From Pseudomonas sivasensis (GTDB taxonomy: Bacteria > Pseudomonadota > Gammaproteobacteria > Pseudomonadales > Pseudomonadaceae), in NCBI RefSeq assembly GCF_013778505.1, contig NZ_JAAOWU010000002.1:434001-498000 (forward strand): a stretch of DNA of 64,000 bases, given 5' to 3'. Under the pieces are notes generated by a model. The model was not told where the DNA came from. It saw nothing but the letters and a program-made list of their open reading frames with translations, and did no database searches. The position numbers and the translations under genes were made by a program. Positions 18,984 to 26,410 of this stretch are shown in pieces (the stretch's first letter is position 1; each line of letters opens with the position of its first letter).

Positions 18984-20408
18984 ATGACCCTCTATGTCAA
19001 CCTCGCCGAATTGCTGGGCACTCGTATCGAACAGGGCTTCTATCGCCCCGGTGATCGATTGCCATCTGTACGAGCCTTGAGCGTGGAACACGGGGTCAGC
19101 CTGAGCACCGTGCAACAGGCTTATCGCGTGCTGGAAGACAACGGTCTGGCGATGCCCAAGCCCAAGTCCGGCTACTTTGTACCCGTCGGCCGCGAGCTGC
19201 CGGCATTGCCGGAGGTGGGCCGGCCAGCACAGCGGCCGGTGGAAATCTCTCAGTGGGACCAAGTGCTGGAACTGATTCGCGCCGTGCCACGCAAAGACGT
19301 CATACAGATGGGCCGGGGCATGCCGGATGTATTGTCGCCCACCCTGAAGCCCTTGTTGCGCAGCCTCGCGCGCGTAAGCCGGCGTCAGGATCTGCCCGGG
19401 CTGTACTACGACAACATCCTCGGCTGTATGGAATTACGTGAGCAAATCGCACGGCTGTCATTGGATTCCGGCTGCCAACTGACCGCCGAAGACATCGTAA
19501 TCACCACTGGCTGCCATGAGGCGCTGTCCGCCAGCATCCACGCTATCTGTGATCCTGGGGATATCGTCGCGGTGGACTCGCCGAGCTTTCACGGCGCCAT
19601 GCAGACCCTCAAGGGGCTGGGCATGAAAGCCTTGGAGATTCCCACCGACCCCATCACCGGCATCAGCCTTGAAGCACTGGAACTAGCCTTGGAGCAGTGG
19701 CCGATCAAGGTCATCCAGTTGACCCCCAACTGCAATAACCCCTTGGGCTACATCATGCCGGAGGCACGCAAACGCGCACTGCTGACCCTGGCCCAACGCT
19801 TTGACGTGGCAATCATCGAAGACGACGTCTATGGCGAATTGGCCTACAGCTACCCGCGCCCGCGCACTATCAAATCCTTCGACGAAGACGGCCGAGTGCT
19901 GCTCTGCAGCTCCTTCTCGAAAACCCTTGCGCCGGGCCTGCGTATTGGCTGGGTAGCACCGGGGCGCTACCTTGAGCGGGTACTGCACATGAAATACATC
20001 AGCACCGGCTCCACCGCGACCCAACCGCAGATCGCGATTGCCGAATTTCTCAAGGGCGGGCATTTCGAACCTCATTTGCGGCGGATGCGCACTCAATACC
20101 AGCGTAATCGCGACTTGATGCTCGATTGGGTCAGCCGCTATTTCCCGGCGGGCACCCGCGCCAGCCGCCCCCAAGGCAGCTTCATGCTCTGGGTGGAATT
20201 GCCCGAAGGCTTCGATACCCTCAAGCTCAACCGGGTGCTGGTGGAACAGGGTGTACAGATTGCGGTAGGCAGTATCTTTTCTGCGTCGGGCAAGTACCGC
20301 AACTGCCTGCGCATGAACTACGGTGCTAAACCAACCCCGCAGATTGAAGAAGCGGTACGCAAGGTCGGTGCCGCCGCGATAAAGATGTTGGCCGAGTCGA
20401 CCGACTGA
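18984..20408 (+). CDS. MocR-type regulator: GntR DNA-binding domain fused to aminotransferase-like domain
   Basis: A 474-residue protein. An N-terminal GntR winged helix (about 5-70, LPSVRALSVEHGVSLSTVQQAYRVLEDNGL) is joined to a fold-I aminotransferase-like domain (about 110-470). The PLP lysine motif SSFSKTLAPGLRIGW and NPLGYIMP are intact, so it can probably bind PLP. MocR regulators often control PLP, GABA or amino acid genes. The start ATG at 18984 is preferred over the in-frame TTG at 18969. The divergent space to the DUF1127 gene is 166 bp. Its target is not evident; the surrounding polyamine genes are candidates by location only. Confidence 0.92.
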   Translation: MTLYVNLAELLGTRIEQGFYRPGDRLPSVRALSVEHGVSLSTVQQAYRVLEDNGLAMPKPKSGYFVPVGRELPALPEVGRPAQRPVEISQWDQVLELIRAVPRKDVIQMGRGMPDVLSPTLKPLLRSLARVSRRQDLPGLYYDNILGCMELREQIARLSLDSGCQLTAEDIVITTGCHEALSASIHAICDPGDIVAVDSPSFHGAMQTLKGLGMKALEIPTDPITGISLEALELALEQWPIKVIQLTPNCNNPLGYIMPEARKRALLTLAQRFDVAIIEDDVYGELAYSYPRPRTIKSFDEDGRVLLCSSFSKTLAPGLRIGWVAPGRYLERVLHMKYISTGSTATQPQIAIAEFLKGGHFEPHLRRMRTQYQRNRDLMLDWVSRYFPAGTRASRPQGSFMLWVELPEGFDTLKLNRVLVEQGVQIAVGSIFSASGKYRNCLRMNYGAKPTPQIEEAVRKVGAAAIKMLAESTD

Positions 20409-20470
20409 CCTTTCGCGGGAAATTGCCGTCATATGCCGACAACTGCCCTGATCTGGAAGCGCCTCCCTTG

Positions 20471-22036
20471 ATGATTCGACGGCTTTTACCGCTTTTCCTG
20501 CTGGGAGCACTGAGCCTGGGTGGCTGCGCCACGGTGAGCACTGAGCGCATCCCCAGCGACGCACTGCCGGCTGCACAGTCGTCGTTCGGCCGCTCGATCC
20601 AGGCACAGGCCGCGCCTTACCAGGGGCGCTCCGGTTTCCGCCTGCTGCCCAACAGCAGCGAAGCCTTCATGGCCCGCGCCGAGCTGATCCGTAACGCCCA
20701 GACCAGCCTCGATCTGCAGTACTACATCGTCCACGACGGCATCAGTACGCGCATGCTGGTAGATGAACTGCTCAAAGCCGCCGACCGTGGCGTGCGCGTG
20801 CGCATCCTGCTGGACGACACCACCAGCGACGGCCTCGACCAAATCATCGCCACCCTCGCCGCCCACCCCAAGATCGAAATTCGCCTGTTCAACCCCCTGC
20901 ACCTGGGGCGCAGCACGGGTGTGACGCGGGCCATGGGTCGCCTGTTCGACCTGTCGCTGCAACACCGGCGCATGCACAACAAGTTGTGGCTGGCGGACAA
21001 CAGCGTGGCCATCGTCGGCGGGCGAAATCTGGGGGATGAGTATTTCGACGCCGAGCCCAATCTGAACTTCACCGATATCGACATGCTCAGCGTCGGGCCG
21101 GTGGCCGAGCAGCTCGGGCACAGTTTCGATCAGTACTGGAACAGCGCCCTGAGCAAACCCATCGACGACTTCGTCTCAAACAGCCCCTCCAAAGGCGACC
21201 TGGCCGTCGCGCGCGTGCGCCTGGAGGCGTCGTTGGCCGAGTCGCGCCAGCAGAATCACGCGCTGTACAACCGCCTGCGCGCCTACCAGACCCAACCGCG
21301 CATGGACATCTGGCGTCGCGAGTTGATCTGGGCCTGGAATCAGGCGTTGTGGGACGCGCCGAGCAAGGTGCTGTCCAAGGCCGACCCAGACCCACGCCTA
21401 CTGCTGACCACCCAACTGGCGCCGGAGCTGGAGGGTGTCAACCAAGAGCTGATAATGATCTCGGCGTACTTCGTACCGGGGCAGCCAGGACTGGTGTACC
21501 TAACGGGGCGCGCCGACGCGGGTGTGTCCGTGAGCCTGCTGACCAACTCCCTTGAAGCCACCGACGTGCCGGCGGTGCACGGTGGCTATGCGCCGTATCG
21601 CAAGGCGCTGCTGGAGCACGGAGTCAAACTCTATGAACTACGCCGCCAACCGGGCGACGGGGGTGGCAGCGGCCCGCACTTGTTTCGCCGGGGCACCTTC
21701 CGAGGTTCGGATTCCAGCCTGCACAGCAAGGCAATGATCTTTGATCGGACGAAATCGTTTATCGGCTCGTTCAACTTCGACCCACGCTCTGTGCTGTGGA
21801 ACACCGAAGTCGGTGTCCTGGTGGACAGCCCCGAACTGGCGGAACACGTGCGCAAACTGGCGCTGCAAGGCATGGCGCCCGCCTTGAGTTATGAGGCGAA
21901 ACTGCAGGACGGCAACGTGGTGTGGGTGACCGAAGATAACGGTCAACTGCACACCCTGACCCGCGAACCTGGCAGTTGGTGGCGGCGCTTCAATGCCTGG
22001 TTTGCCACTTCGGTCGGCCTGGAACGCATGCTCTAA
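20471..22036 (+). CDS. Phospholipase D family lipoprotein, cardiolipin synthase C-like
   Basis: A 521-residue envelope lipoprotein. The signal peptide ends in the lipobox LGGC (Cys at about 18). There are two PLD/HKD active sites: HRRMHNKLWLADNSVAIVGG (first) and SLHSKAMIFDRTKSFIGSFN (second). The arrangement resembles YmdC/ClsC, which makes cardiolipin from phosphatidylethanolamine and phosphatidylglycerol. The start ATG at 20471 places the signal peptide at the N terminus; an upstream in-frame start would bury it. A phosphodiesterase or other phosphatidyl transferase role is possible. Confidence 0.88.
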   Translation: MIRRLLPLFLLGALSLGGCATVSTERIPSDALPAAQSSFGRSIQAQAAPYQGRSGFRLLPNSSEAFMARAELIRNAQTSLDLQYYIVHDGISTRMLVDELLKAADRGVRVRILLDDTTSDGLDQIIATLAAHPKIEIRLFNPLHLGRSTGVTRAMGRLFDLSLQHRRMHNKLWLADNSVAIVGGRNLGDEYFDAEPNLNFTDIDMLSVGPVAEQLGHSFDQYWNSALSKPIDDFVSNSPSKGDLAVARVRLEASLAESRQQNHALYNRLRAYQTQPRMDIWRRELIWAWNQALWDAPSKVLSKADPDPRLLLTTQLAPELEGVNQELIMISAYFVPGQPGLVYLTGRADAGVSVSLLTNSLEATDVPAVHGGYAPYRKALLEHGVKLYELRRQPGDGGGSGPHLFRRGTFRGSDSSLHSKAMIFDRTKSFIGSFNFDPRSVLWNTEVGVLVDSPELAEHVRKLALQGMAPALSYEAKLQDGNVVWVTEDNGQLHTLTREPGSWWRRFNAWFATSVGLERML

Positions 22037-22052
22037 GCACAATGAAGATCCA

Positions 22053-22084
22053 ATGCGGGAGAGGGCTTGCCCCCCTTCCACATT
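22053..22084. repeat. Single degenerate REP sequence
   Basis: ATGCGGGAGAGGGCTTGCC followed by CCCTTCCACATT resembles one arm of the REPINs at 9936 and 23284 with several changes. It lies between two convergent genes. Confidence 0.6.
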
Positions 22085-22099
22085 CGATCGCCTTTCAAA

Positions 22100-23242
22100 T
22101 CAGGCTGGCTGTGCGGTACCGAATGCGCCCTGGCGCAGCAACAGCACCACCAACCCCAACGCCCCGGCTGCCATTAACAGCGGCAGCGCATGCCCGTTGA
22201 TCCACTGGCTGCCCGCACCGGCCACCAGCGGGCCAACCAGGCACCCGATGCCCCACAACTGAGCGATATGGGCATTGGCGCGCACCAGCGCATCGTCACG
22301 ATAGCGCTCGCCAATCAGGATCAACGAGAGGGTAAACAACCCGCCAGCACTGGCGCCGAACACTACCCATATCGGCCAGATCAACAGCGTGTGCAACGTC
22401 AATGGGATCGCCAGGCTGGACGCCAGTAACAGCACCGCGCAACTCAGAAACAGCGTACGTCGAGGCAGGTAGTCGGCCAGCGCACCGATGGGCAATTGCA
22501 GCAGCGCATCGCCGACCACCACCGTGCTGACCATCGCCAAGGCGATCTCGGCAGTAAAACCCTGTTGCAGGCAATACACCGGCAGCAGCGTCAGGATCAT
22601 TGCCTCGAACGCGGCGAACAGCGCCACCGCCCAGGCGATCGCCGGCAGGCTCTTACAGAAGCGCCACAGGTCAGCGAAGGTCACGCTGAACGAGTCAGCG
22701 GTGGGCGCACCTGAGCGTCCCAGCAGCAACAGCGGCGCCACCAGCAACAGGCCAACGCCGACCCAGAGGCCGTAGTCATGGTCGGTGCCAATCAGGCCTA
22801 GCAGCAATGGGCCCGAGAGCTGGCTCAGGGCATAACTGCAGCCATATAACGCCACCAGGCGGCCGCGCCACTGCTCCACCACCAGTTGGTTGATCCAGCT
22901 TTCGCCGAGGATAAACACAATGGTCAGAATCACCCCGATCATCAGCCGCAGCACCAGCCATACGGGGTAACTGGGCAGAATCGCCAGCAAACCGATGGAC
23001 ACAGCCCCCGCCCACAGGCACAGGCGCATCAGGTTGGCAGTGCCGAGCCAGGAGGCCAGCCGACTGGAGACCTTGGCACCGAGCAATACGCCGAAGGCCG
23101 GCATGGCGGCCATCACGCCAATGGCGAAACTGCCGTAACCCCAGCCTTCCAGGCGCAGGGACACCAGCGGCATGCTCACCCCCAGGGCCAGACCGACACT
23201 GAGTACCGAGGCCAACACGGCGAAATAGGTCGCCCAACGCAT
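22100..23242 (-). CDS. MFS transporter, YcaD-like
   Basis: About 380 residues with twelve hydrophobic segments. It opens with RWATYFAVLASVLSVGLALG, followed by the GVLLGAKVSSRLASWLG inter-helix loop typical of major facilitator proteins. The family moves small solutes across the inner membrane using the proton gradient; the substrate is unknown. ATG 23242 was chosen because AGGAG lies 8 bp upstream; a GTG 33 bp further up lacks this. The position corresponds to PA5311, next to the KauB gene, so an amine or carboxylate substrate is possible but unproven. Confidence 0.87.
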   Translation of the reverse strand: MRWATYFAVLASVLSVGLALGVSMPLVSLRLEGWGYGSFAIGVMAAMPAFGVLLGAKVSSRLASWLGTANLMRLCLWAGAVSIGLLAILPSYPVWLVLRLMIGVILTIVFILGESWINQLVVEQWRGRLVALYGCSYALSQLSGPLLLGLIGTDHDYGLWVGVGLLLVAPLLLLGRSGAPTADSFSVTFADLWRFCKSLPAIAWAVALFAAFEAMILTLLPVYCLQQGFTAEIALAMVSTVVVGDALLQLPIGALADYLPRRTLFLSCAVLLLASSLAIPLTLHTLLIWPIWVVFGASAGGLFTLSLILIGERYRDDALVRANAHIAQLWGIGCLVGPLVAGAGSQWINGHALPLLMAAGALGLVVLLLRQGAFGTAQPA

Positions 23243-23283
23243 TGCCACACTCCTGTGGATAATTCTTGAGGACACACAAAGCA

Positions 23284-23375
23284 GTGTGGGAGGGGGATTG
23301 CCCCCGATCGCGGTGAATCATTGGGCACTTTTAGTGCCTGACACACGGCTATCGGGGGCAAGCCCCCTCCCACAT
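23284..23375. repeat. Paired REP element (REPIN)
   Basis: The arms are 23284-23308 and 23351-23375, with the GTGGGAGGGGG..GCCCCCGAT core. Length is identical to the copy at 9936-10027 and the spacer is related in sequence. It lies between the MFS and aldehyde dehydrogenase genes. Confidence 0.9.
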
Positions 23376-23392
23376 TTGGCCTGCGGTGTTGC

Positions 23393-24886
23393 TTAGAGCT
23401 TGATCCAGGTCGACTTCAGCTCGGTGTATTTGTCGAACGCGTGCAGCGACTTGTCGCGACCATTACCCGACTGCTTGAAGCCACCGAACGGCGCGGTCAT
23501 ATCACCGCCGTCGTATTGGTTGACCCACACGCTGCCGGCGCGCAGGGCCTTGGCGGTCAGGTGCGCTTTGGAAATATCAGCAGTCCACACGGCTGCGGCC
23601 AGACCATACACCGTGTCGTTGGCGATCTTGATAGCCTCTTCGGCGCTGTCGAACGTAATTACCGACAGGACTGGGCCGAAGATCTCTTCCTGGGCGATCT
23701 TCATGGCGTTGGTCACACCATCGAAAATCGTTGGCTCCACGTAGGTACCGCCGGTTTCCTCCAGGATGCGCTTACCACCGGCCACCAGTTTGGCGCCATC
23801 GGTGTGACCCGCTTCGATGTAAGACAGCACGGTGTTCATCTGCTGGGTATCCACCACCGCACCGACGGTAGTCGCCGGGTCCAGCGGGTTGCCAGGTTTC
23901 CAGGCCTTGAGGGCCTCGATAACCAGCGGCAGAAATGTATCTTTGATCGAGCGCTCCACCAGCAAGCGCGAACCCGCGGTACAGACTTCGCCCTGGTTGA
24001 AGGCAATGGCGCTGGCTGCGGAGTTGGCGGCAGCTTGCAGGTCCGGCGCATCGGCGAACACGATATTAGGGCTCTTGCCGCCAGCTTCCAGCCATACGCG
24101 CTTCATGTTCGACTCGCCGGAGCGGATCAACAGTTGCTTGGCGATCTTGGTCGAACCGGTGAATACCAGCGTGTCGACGTCCATGTGCAGCGCCAGGGCA
24201 TTTCCGACGGTGTGGCCGTAGCCCGGCAGCACGTTGAAAACGCCTTTCGGAATACCGGCCTCAACAGCCAGGGCCGCGATGCGGATGGCCGTCAGGGGAG
24301 ATTTTTCGGAAGGCTTGAGGATCACCGAGTTACCAGTGGACAGCGCCGGGCCGAGTTTCCAGCACGCCATCATCAGCGGAAAGTTCCACGGCACAATGGC
24401 GCCAACCACGCCGACCGGCTCGCGGGTCACCAGGCCCAGTTGATCGTGCGGCGTGGCGGCGACTTCGTCATAGATCTTGTCGATGGCCTCGCCGCTCCAG
24501 CTCAGGGCATTCGCCGCGCCGGGTACGTCAATGTTCAGGGAATCGCTGATTGGCTTGCCCATGTCCAGGGTTTCAAGCAGTGCCAGCTCTTCGGCATTGG
24601 CCTTGAGCAGCGCAGCGAAACGGATCATGGTGGCTTTGCGTTTGGCCGGCGCAAGGCGCGACCAGACACCGGAATTGAAGGTGGCGCGGGCATTTTCCAC
24701 TGCGCTCTGGGCGTCGGCGGCGTCACAGCTGGCGACAGTGGCCAACAGACGGCCATCGACCGGGCTGATGCATTCGAAGGTGTCGCCGGAAGCAGCGTCG
24801 GTGTACTCGCCATTGATGTAGGCGCGGCCTTCGATCTTCAGATCCTTGGCGCGTTGTTCCCAATCGGCACGGGTCAGGGTGGTCAT
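23393..24886 (-). CDS. kauB: Aldehyde dehydrogenase, KauB/PuuC type
   Basis: A 497-residue NAD(P)-dependent aldehyde dehydrogenase. The catalytic Cys is in FNQGEVCTAGSRLLVERSI and the general-base Glu in VWLEAGGKSPNIVF. The cofactor motif FTGSTKIAKQLL follows NVLPGYGHTVGNAL. This subgroup oxidises gamma-glutamyl-aminobutyraldehyde, 4-guanidinobutyraldehyde or aminopropionaldehyde during polyamine and agmatine breakdown. It corresponds to PA5312 (KauB/PauC) by position. The ATG at 24886 follows AGGAGG. The 230-bp divergent region to the cupin gene carries an inverted repeat at 25055 that may bind PauR. Confidence 0.92.
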   Translation of the reverse strand: MTTLTRADWEQRAKDLKIEGRAYINGEYTDAASGDTFECISPVDGRLLATVASCDAADAQSAVENARATFNSGVWSRLAPAKRKATMIRFAALLKANAEELALLETLDMGKPISDSLNIDVPGAANALSWSGEAIDKIYDEVAATPHDQLGLVTREPVGVVGAIVPWNFPLMMACWKLGPALSTGNSVILKPSEKSPLTAIRIAALAVEAGIPKGVFNVLPGYGHTVGNALALHMDVDTLVFTGSTKIAKQLLIRSGESNMKRVWLEAGGKSPNIVFADAPDLQAAANSAASAIAFNQGEVCTAGSRLLVERSIKDTFLPLVIEALKAWKPGNPLDPATTVGAVVDTQQMNTVLSYIEAGHTDGAKLVAGGKRILEETGGTYVEPTIFDGVTNAMKIAQEEIFGPVLSVITFDSAEEAIKIANDTVYGLAAAVWTADISKAHLTAKALRAGSVWVNQYDGGDMTAPFGGFKQSGNGRDKSLHAFDKYTELKSTWIKL

Positions 24887-25054
24887 GCGAGTGTCCTCCT
24901 CTTATTGAATACAAGGGCCAGGCGATGTCCCCCGGCAGCCTCAAAGAATGCTTGCCCGCCAACCAGCTGTTCGGCTCAAAGGCAGCTGCCACCCTAAACC
25001 AGCGGCTGGGGATGTTTCAATATATTTGACATAACGCGGGTAAACGCCCTTGCG

Positions 25055-25074
25055 ATGTTCATTTTAATAAACAT
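25055..25074. promoter_or_regulatory. Inverted repeat upstream of kauB and the cupin gene, candidate PauR site
   Basis: ATGTT and AACAT flank a 10-bp A+T-rich spacer. Read on the minus strand, the end TTAAAATGAACA resembles the E. coli PuuR box AAAATATAATGAACA (11 of 15 matches by eye; consensus from memory). The site lies 43 bp before the cupin start. Confidence 0.4.
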
Positions 25075-25116
25075 AGACTTTGGGCACTTCAACCCCAGGC
25101 CAGACGGGACACGCAC

Positions 25117-25479
25117 ATGAGCATCCAGGACATCGTCGACTTCAGCCAAGCCACCACCGCCCCCGACCGCTATCGCCCTGCCGCCGAAAAAATCCTCAAG
25201 GGCGATCCCGAACAAACGGTCTACAACCACTACAACAGCCCATGCGGCCAGATGAGCGCCGGGGTCTGGGAAGGTGATGTCGGGCAGTGGACGGTCAGCT
25301 ACACCGAGCATGAGTACTGCGAAATCGTGCAGGGTGTGTCCGTGCTGCGCGACGCCGAGGGAAATGCCAAGACCTTGCGCGCCGGCGACCGCTTTGTGAT
25401 TCCTGCTGGCTTCAGCGGCACCTGGGAAGTACTGGAACCATGCCGCAAGATCTACGTGGTGTTTGAACAGAAGACCTGA
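25117..25479 (+). CDS. Small cupin-domain protein (DUF861-like)
   Basis: A 120-residue single-domain cupin. Motif GEWDVGQWTVSYTEHEYCEIVQG-like sequence (residues about 47-70) is followed by FVIPAGFSGTWEVLEPCRKIYVV. This is the (S)-ureidoglycine aminohydrolase/DUF861-like cupin fold. The function is not known. It is divergent from the KauB gene and may share its control. It ends about 20 bp before a strong terminator that also serves rpmG on the other strand. Confidence 0.82.
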   Translation: MSIQDIVDFSQATTAPDRYRPAAEKILKGDPEQTVYNHYNSPCGQMSAGVWEGDVGQWTVSYTEHEYCEIVQGVSVLRDAEGNAKTLRAGDRFVIPAGFSGTWEVLEPCRKIYVVFEQKT

Positions 25480-25496
25480 TCAACCAAATTCCACGC

Positions 25497-25533
25497 AAAA
25501 AAAAGCCCGACTCGTGAGAGACGGGCTTTTTTT
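25497..25533. terminator. Bidirectional rho-independent terminator between cupin gene and rpmG
   Basis: A-tract, AGCCCG stem, loop, CGGGCT stem and T-tract of seven. Symmetry lets it end both convergent transcripts. Confidence 0.92.
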
Positions 25534-25551
25534 CACAAGGAAGAAAATCAA

Positions 25552-25707
25552 TTACTTGATTTTGCCTTCTTTGTAGATCACGTGCTTGCGAACGCGCGGG
25601 TCGAACATTTTCTTTTCGAGCTTGTCCGGGGTAGTACGCTTGTTCTTGTCGGTAGTGTAGAAGTGACCAGTACCGGCGCTAGAGATCATTCGAATCAATT
25701 CACGCAT
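25552..25707 (-). CDS. rpmG: 50S ribosomal protein L33
   Basis: A 51-residue ribosomal protein, [19 protein letters not shown] at the N terminus and [16 protein letters not shown] at the C terminus. It lacks the CxxC pairs of the zinc-binding L33 form, so it is the C-minus type. It follows rpmB after 11 bp on the minus strand and ends just before the shared terminator. The ATG has an AGGAGCTC ribosome site. Confidence 0.96.
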   Translation of the reverse strand: MRELIRMISSAGTGHFYTTDKNKRTTPDKLEKKMFDPRVRKHVIYKEGKIK

Positions 25708-25718
25708 GATAGAGCTCC

Positions 25719-25952
25719 TTAGATCTTGCCAGCGGCACGGATTTCGGCCAGCACGACAGTGATGCCACGCTTGTCGATGATACGCATGCCTTTAGCAGAT
25801 ACACGCAGGCGAACAAAACGTTTCTCTTCTTCAACCCAGAAGCGGTGATGCTGCAGGTTCGGCAGGAAACGACGACGGGTTTTGTTATTTGCGTGGGAAA
25901 TGTTATTCCCAGTCACCGGACCCTTACCGGTAACTTGACAGACTCTCGACAT
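25719..25952 (-). CDS. rpmB: 50S ribosomal protein L28
   Basis: A 77-residue ribosomal protein that opens [20 protein letters not shown], diagnostic of L28, and ends with AEIRAAGKI. It is the first gene of the rpmB-rpmG operon. A strong minus-strand promoter at 26101-26129 would give a leader of about 140 bases, which contains a 7-bp hairpin at 25978-25996. Confidence 0.97.
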   Translation of the reverse strand: MSRVCQVTGKGPVTGNNISHANNKTRRRFLPNLQHHRFWVEEEKRFVRLRVSAKGMRIIDKRGITVVLAEIRAAGKI

Positions 25953-25977
25953 GCCTCAGCCCTCTAAAACCACATGC

Positions 25978-25996
25978 CCAACCCGGCATGGGTTGG
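25978..25996 (-). other. Hairpin in the rpmB leader
   Basis: CCAACCC and GGGTTGG form a 7-bp stem with a five-base loop, 26 bases before the rpmB start. It may be a ribosomal-protein feedback site or simple leader structure. Confidence 0.4.
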
Positions 25997-26100
25997 CCGC
26001 TTAATCTCTCAGTCATTTGGCGCCAGGCGCCGCGTTTCTTTAGGGTCTTACCGGCTACACCTACAAGCGAAGGAACCGGGCCCCTAGAAAAGAGCGCTGC

Positions 26101-26129
26101 TTTATACCAGAAAGACCTTGGTGCAACAA
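26101..26129 (-). promoter_or_regulatory. Sigma-70 type promoter for rpmB-rpmG
   Basis: On the minus strand: -35 TTGTTG (26124-26129), 17-bp spacer, -10 TATAAA (26101-26106). This is a near-consensus arrangement. Apart from this promoter and the leader hairpin, the 458 bp between rpmB and the binding-protein gene hold no gene that I can support. Confidence 0.65.
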
Positions 26130-26410
26130 CAGCGAGTGTGTTTTTACCGGAGTAAATCTCGACCATTGACGCCTGAACCGTTGCCAGGAGGGGCCGATAC
26201 AACAGCCGACCGCTCGTCGCACAGAATGATTTTCAGCGCCCGCACGCACCGTAAAGTGCACGGCGAAACAATCTGAGGCGCCATCAAAACAGCATTTGAG
26301 CCAAAAGCACAGGCAAAAATGGGCTAGTCATTTATCAATCAGAGCACTACGGTAGGACTTTTCCAGACTGCACTCGCAGATGGGCCTTCGATCTGCAAAG
26401 GAAACCGAAT

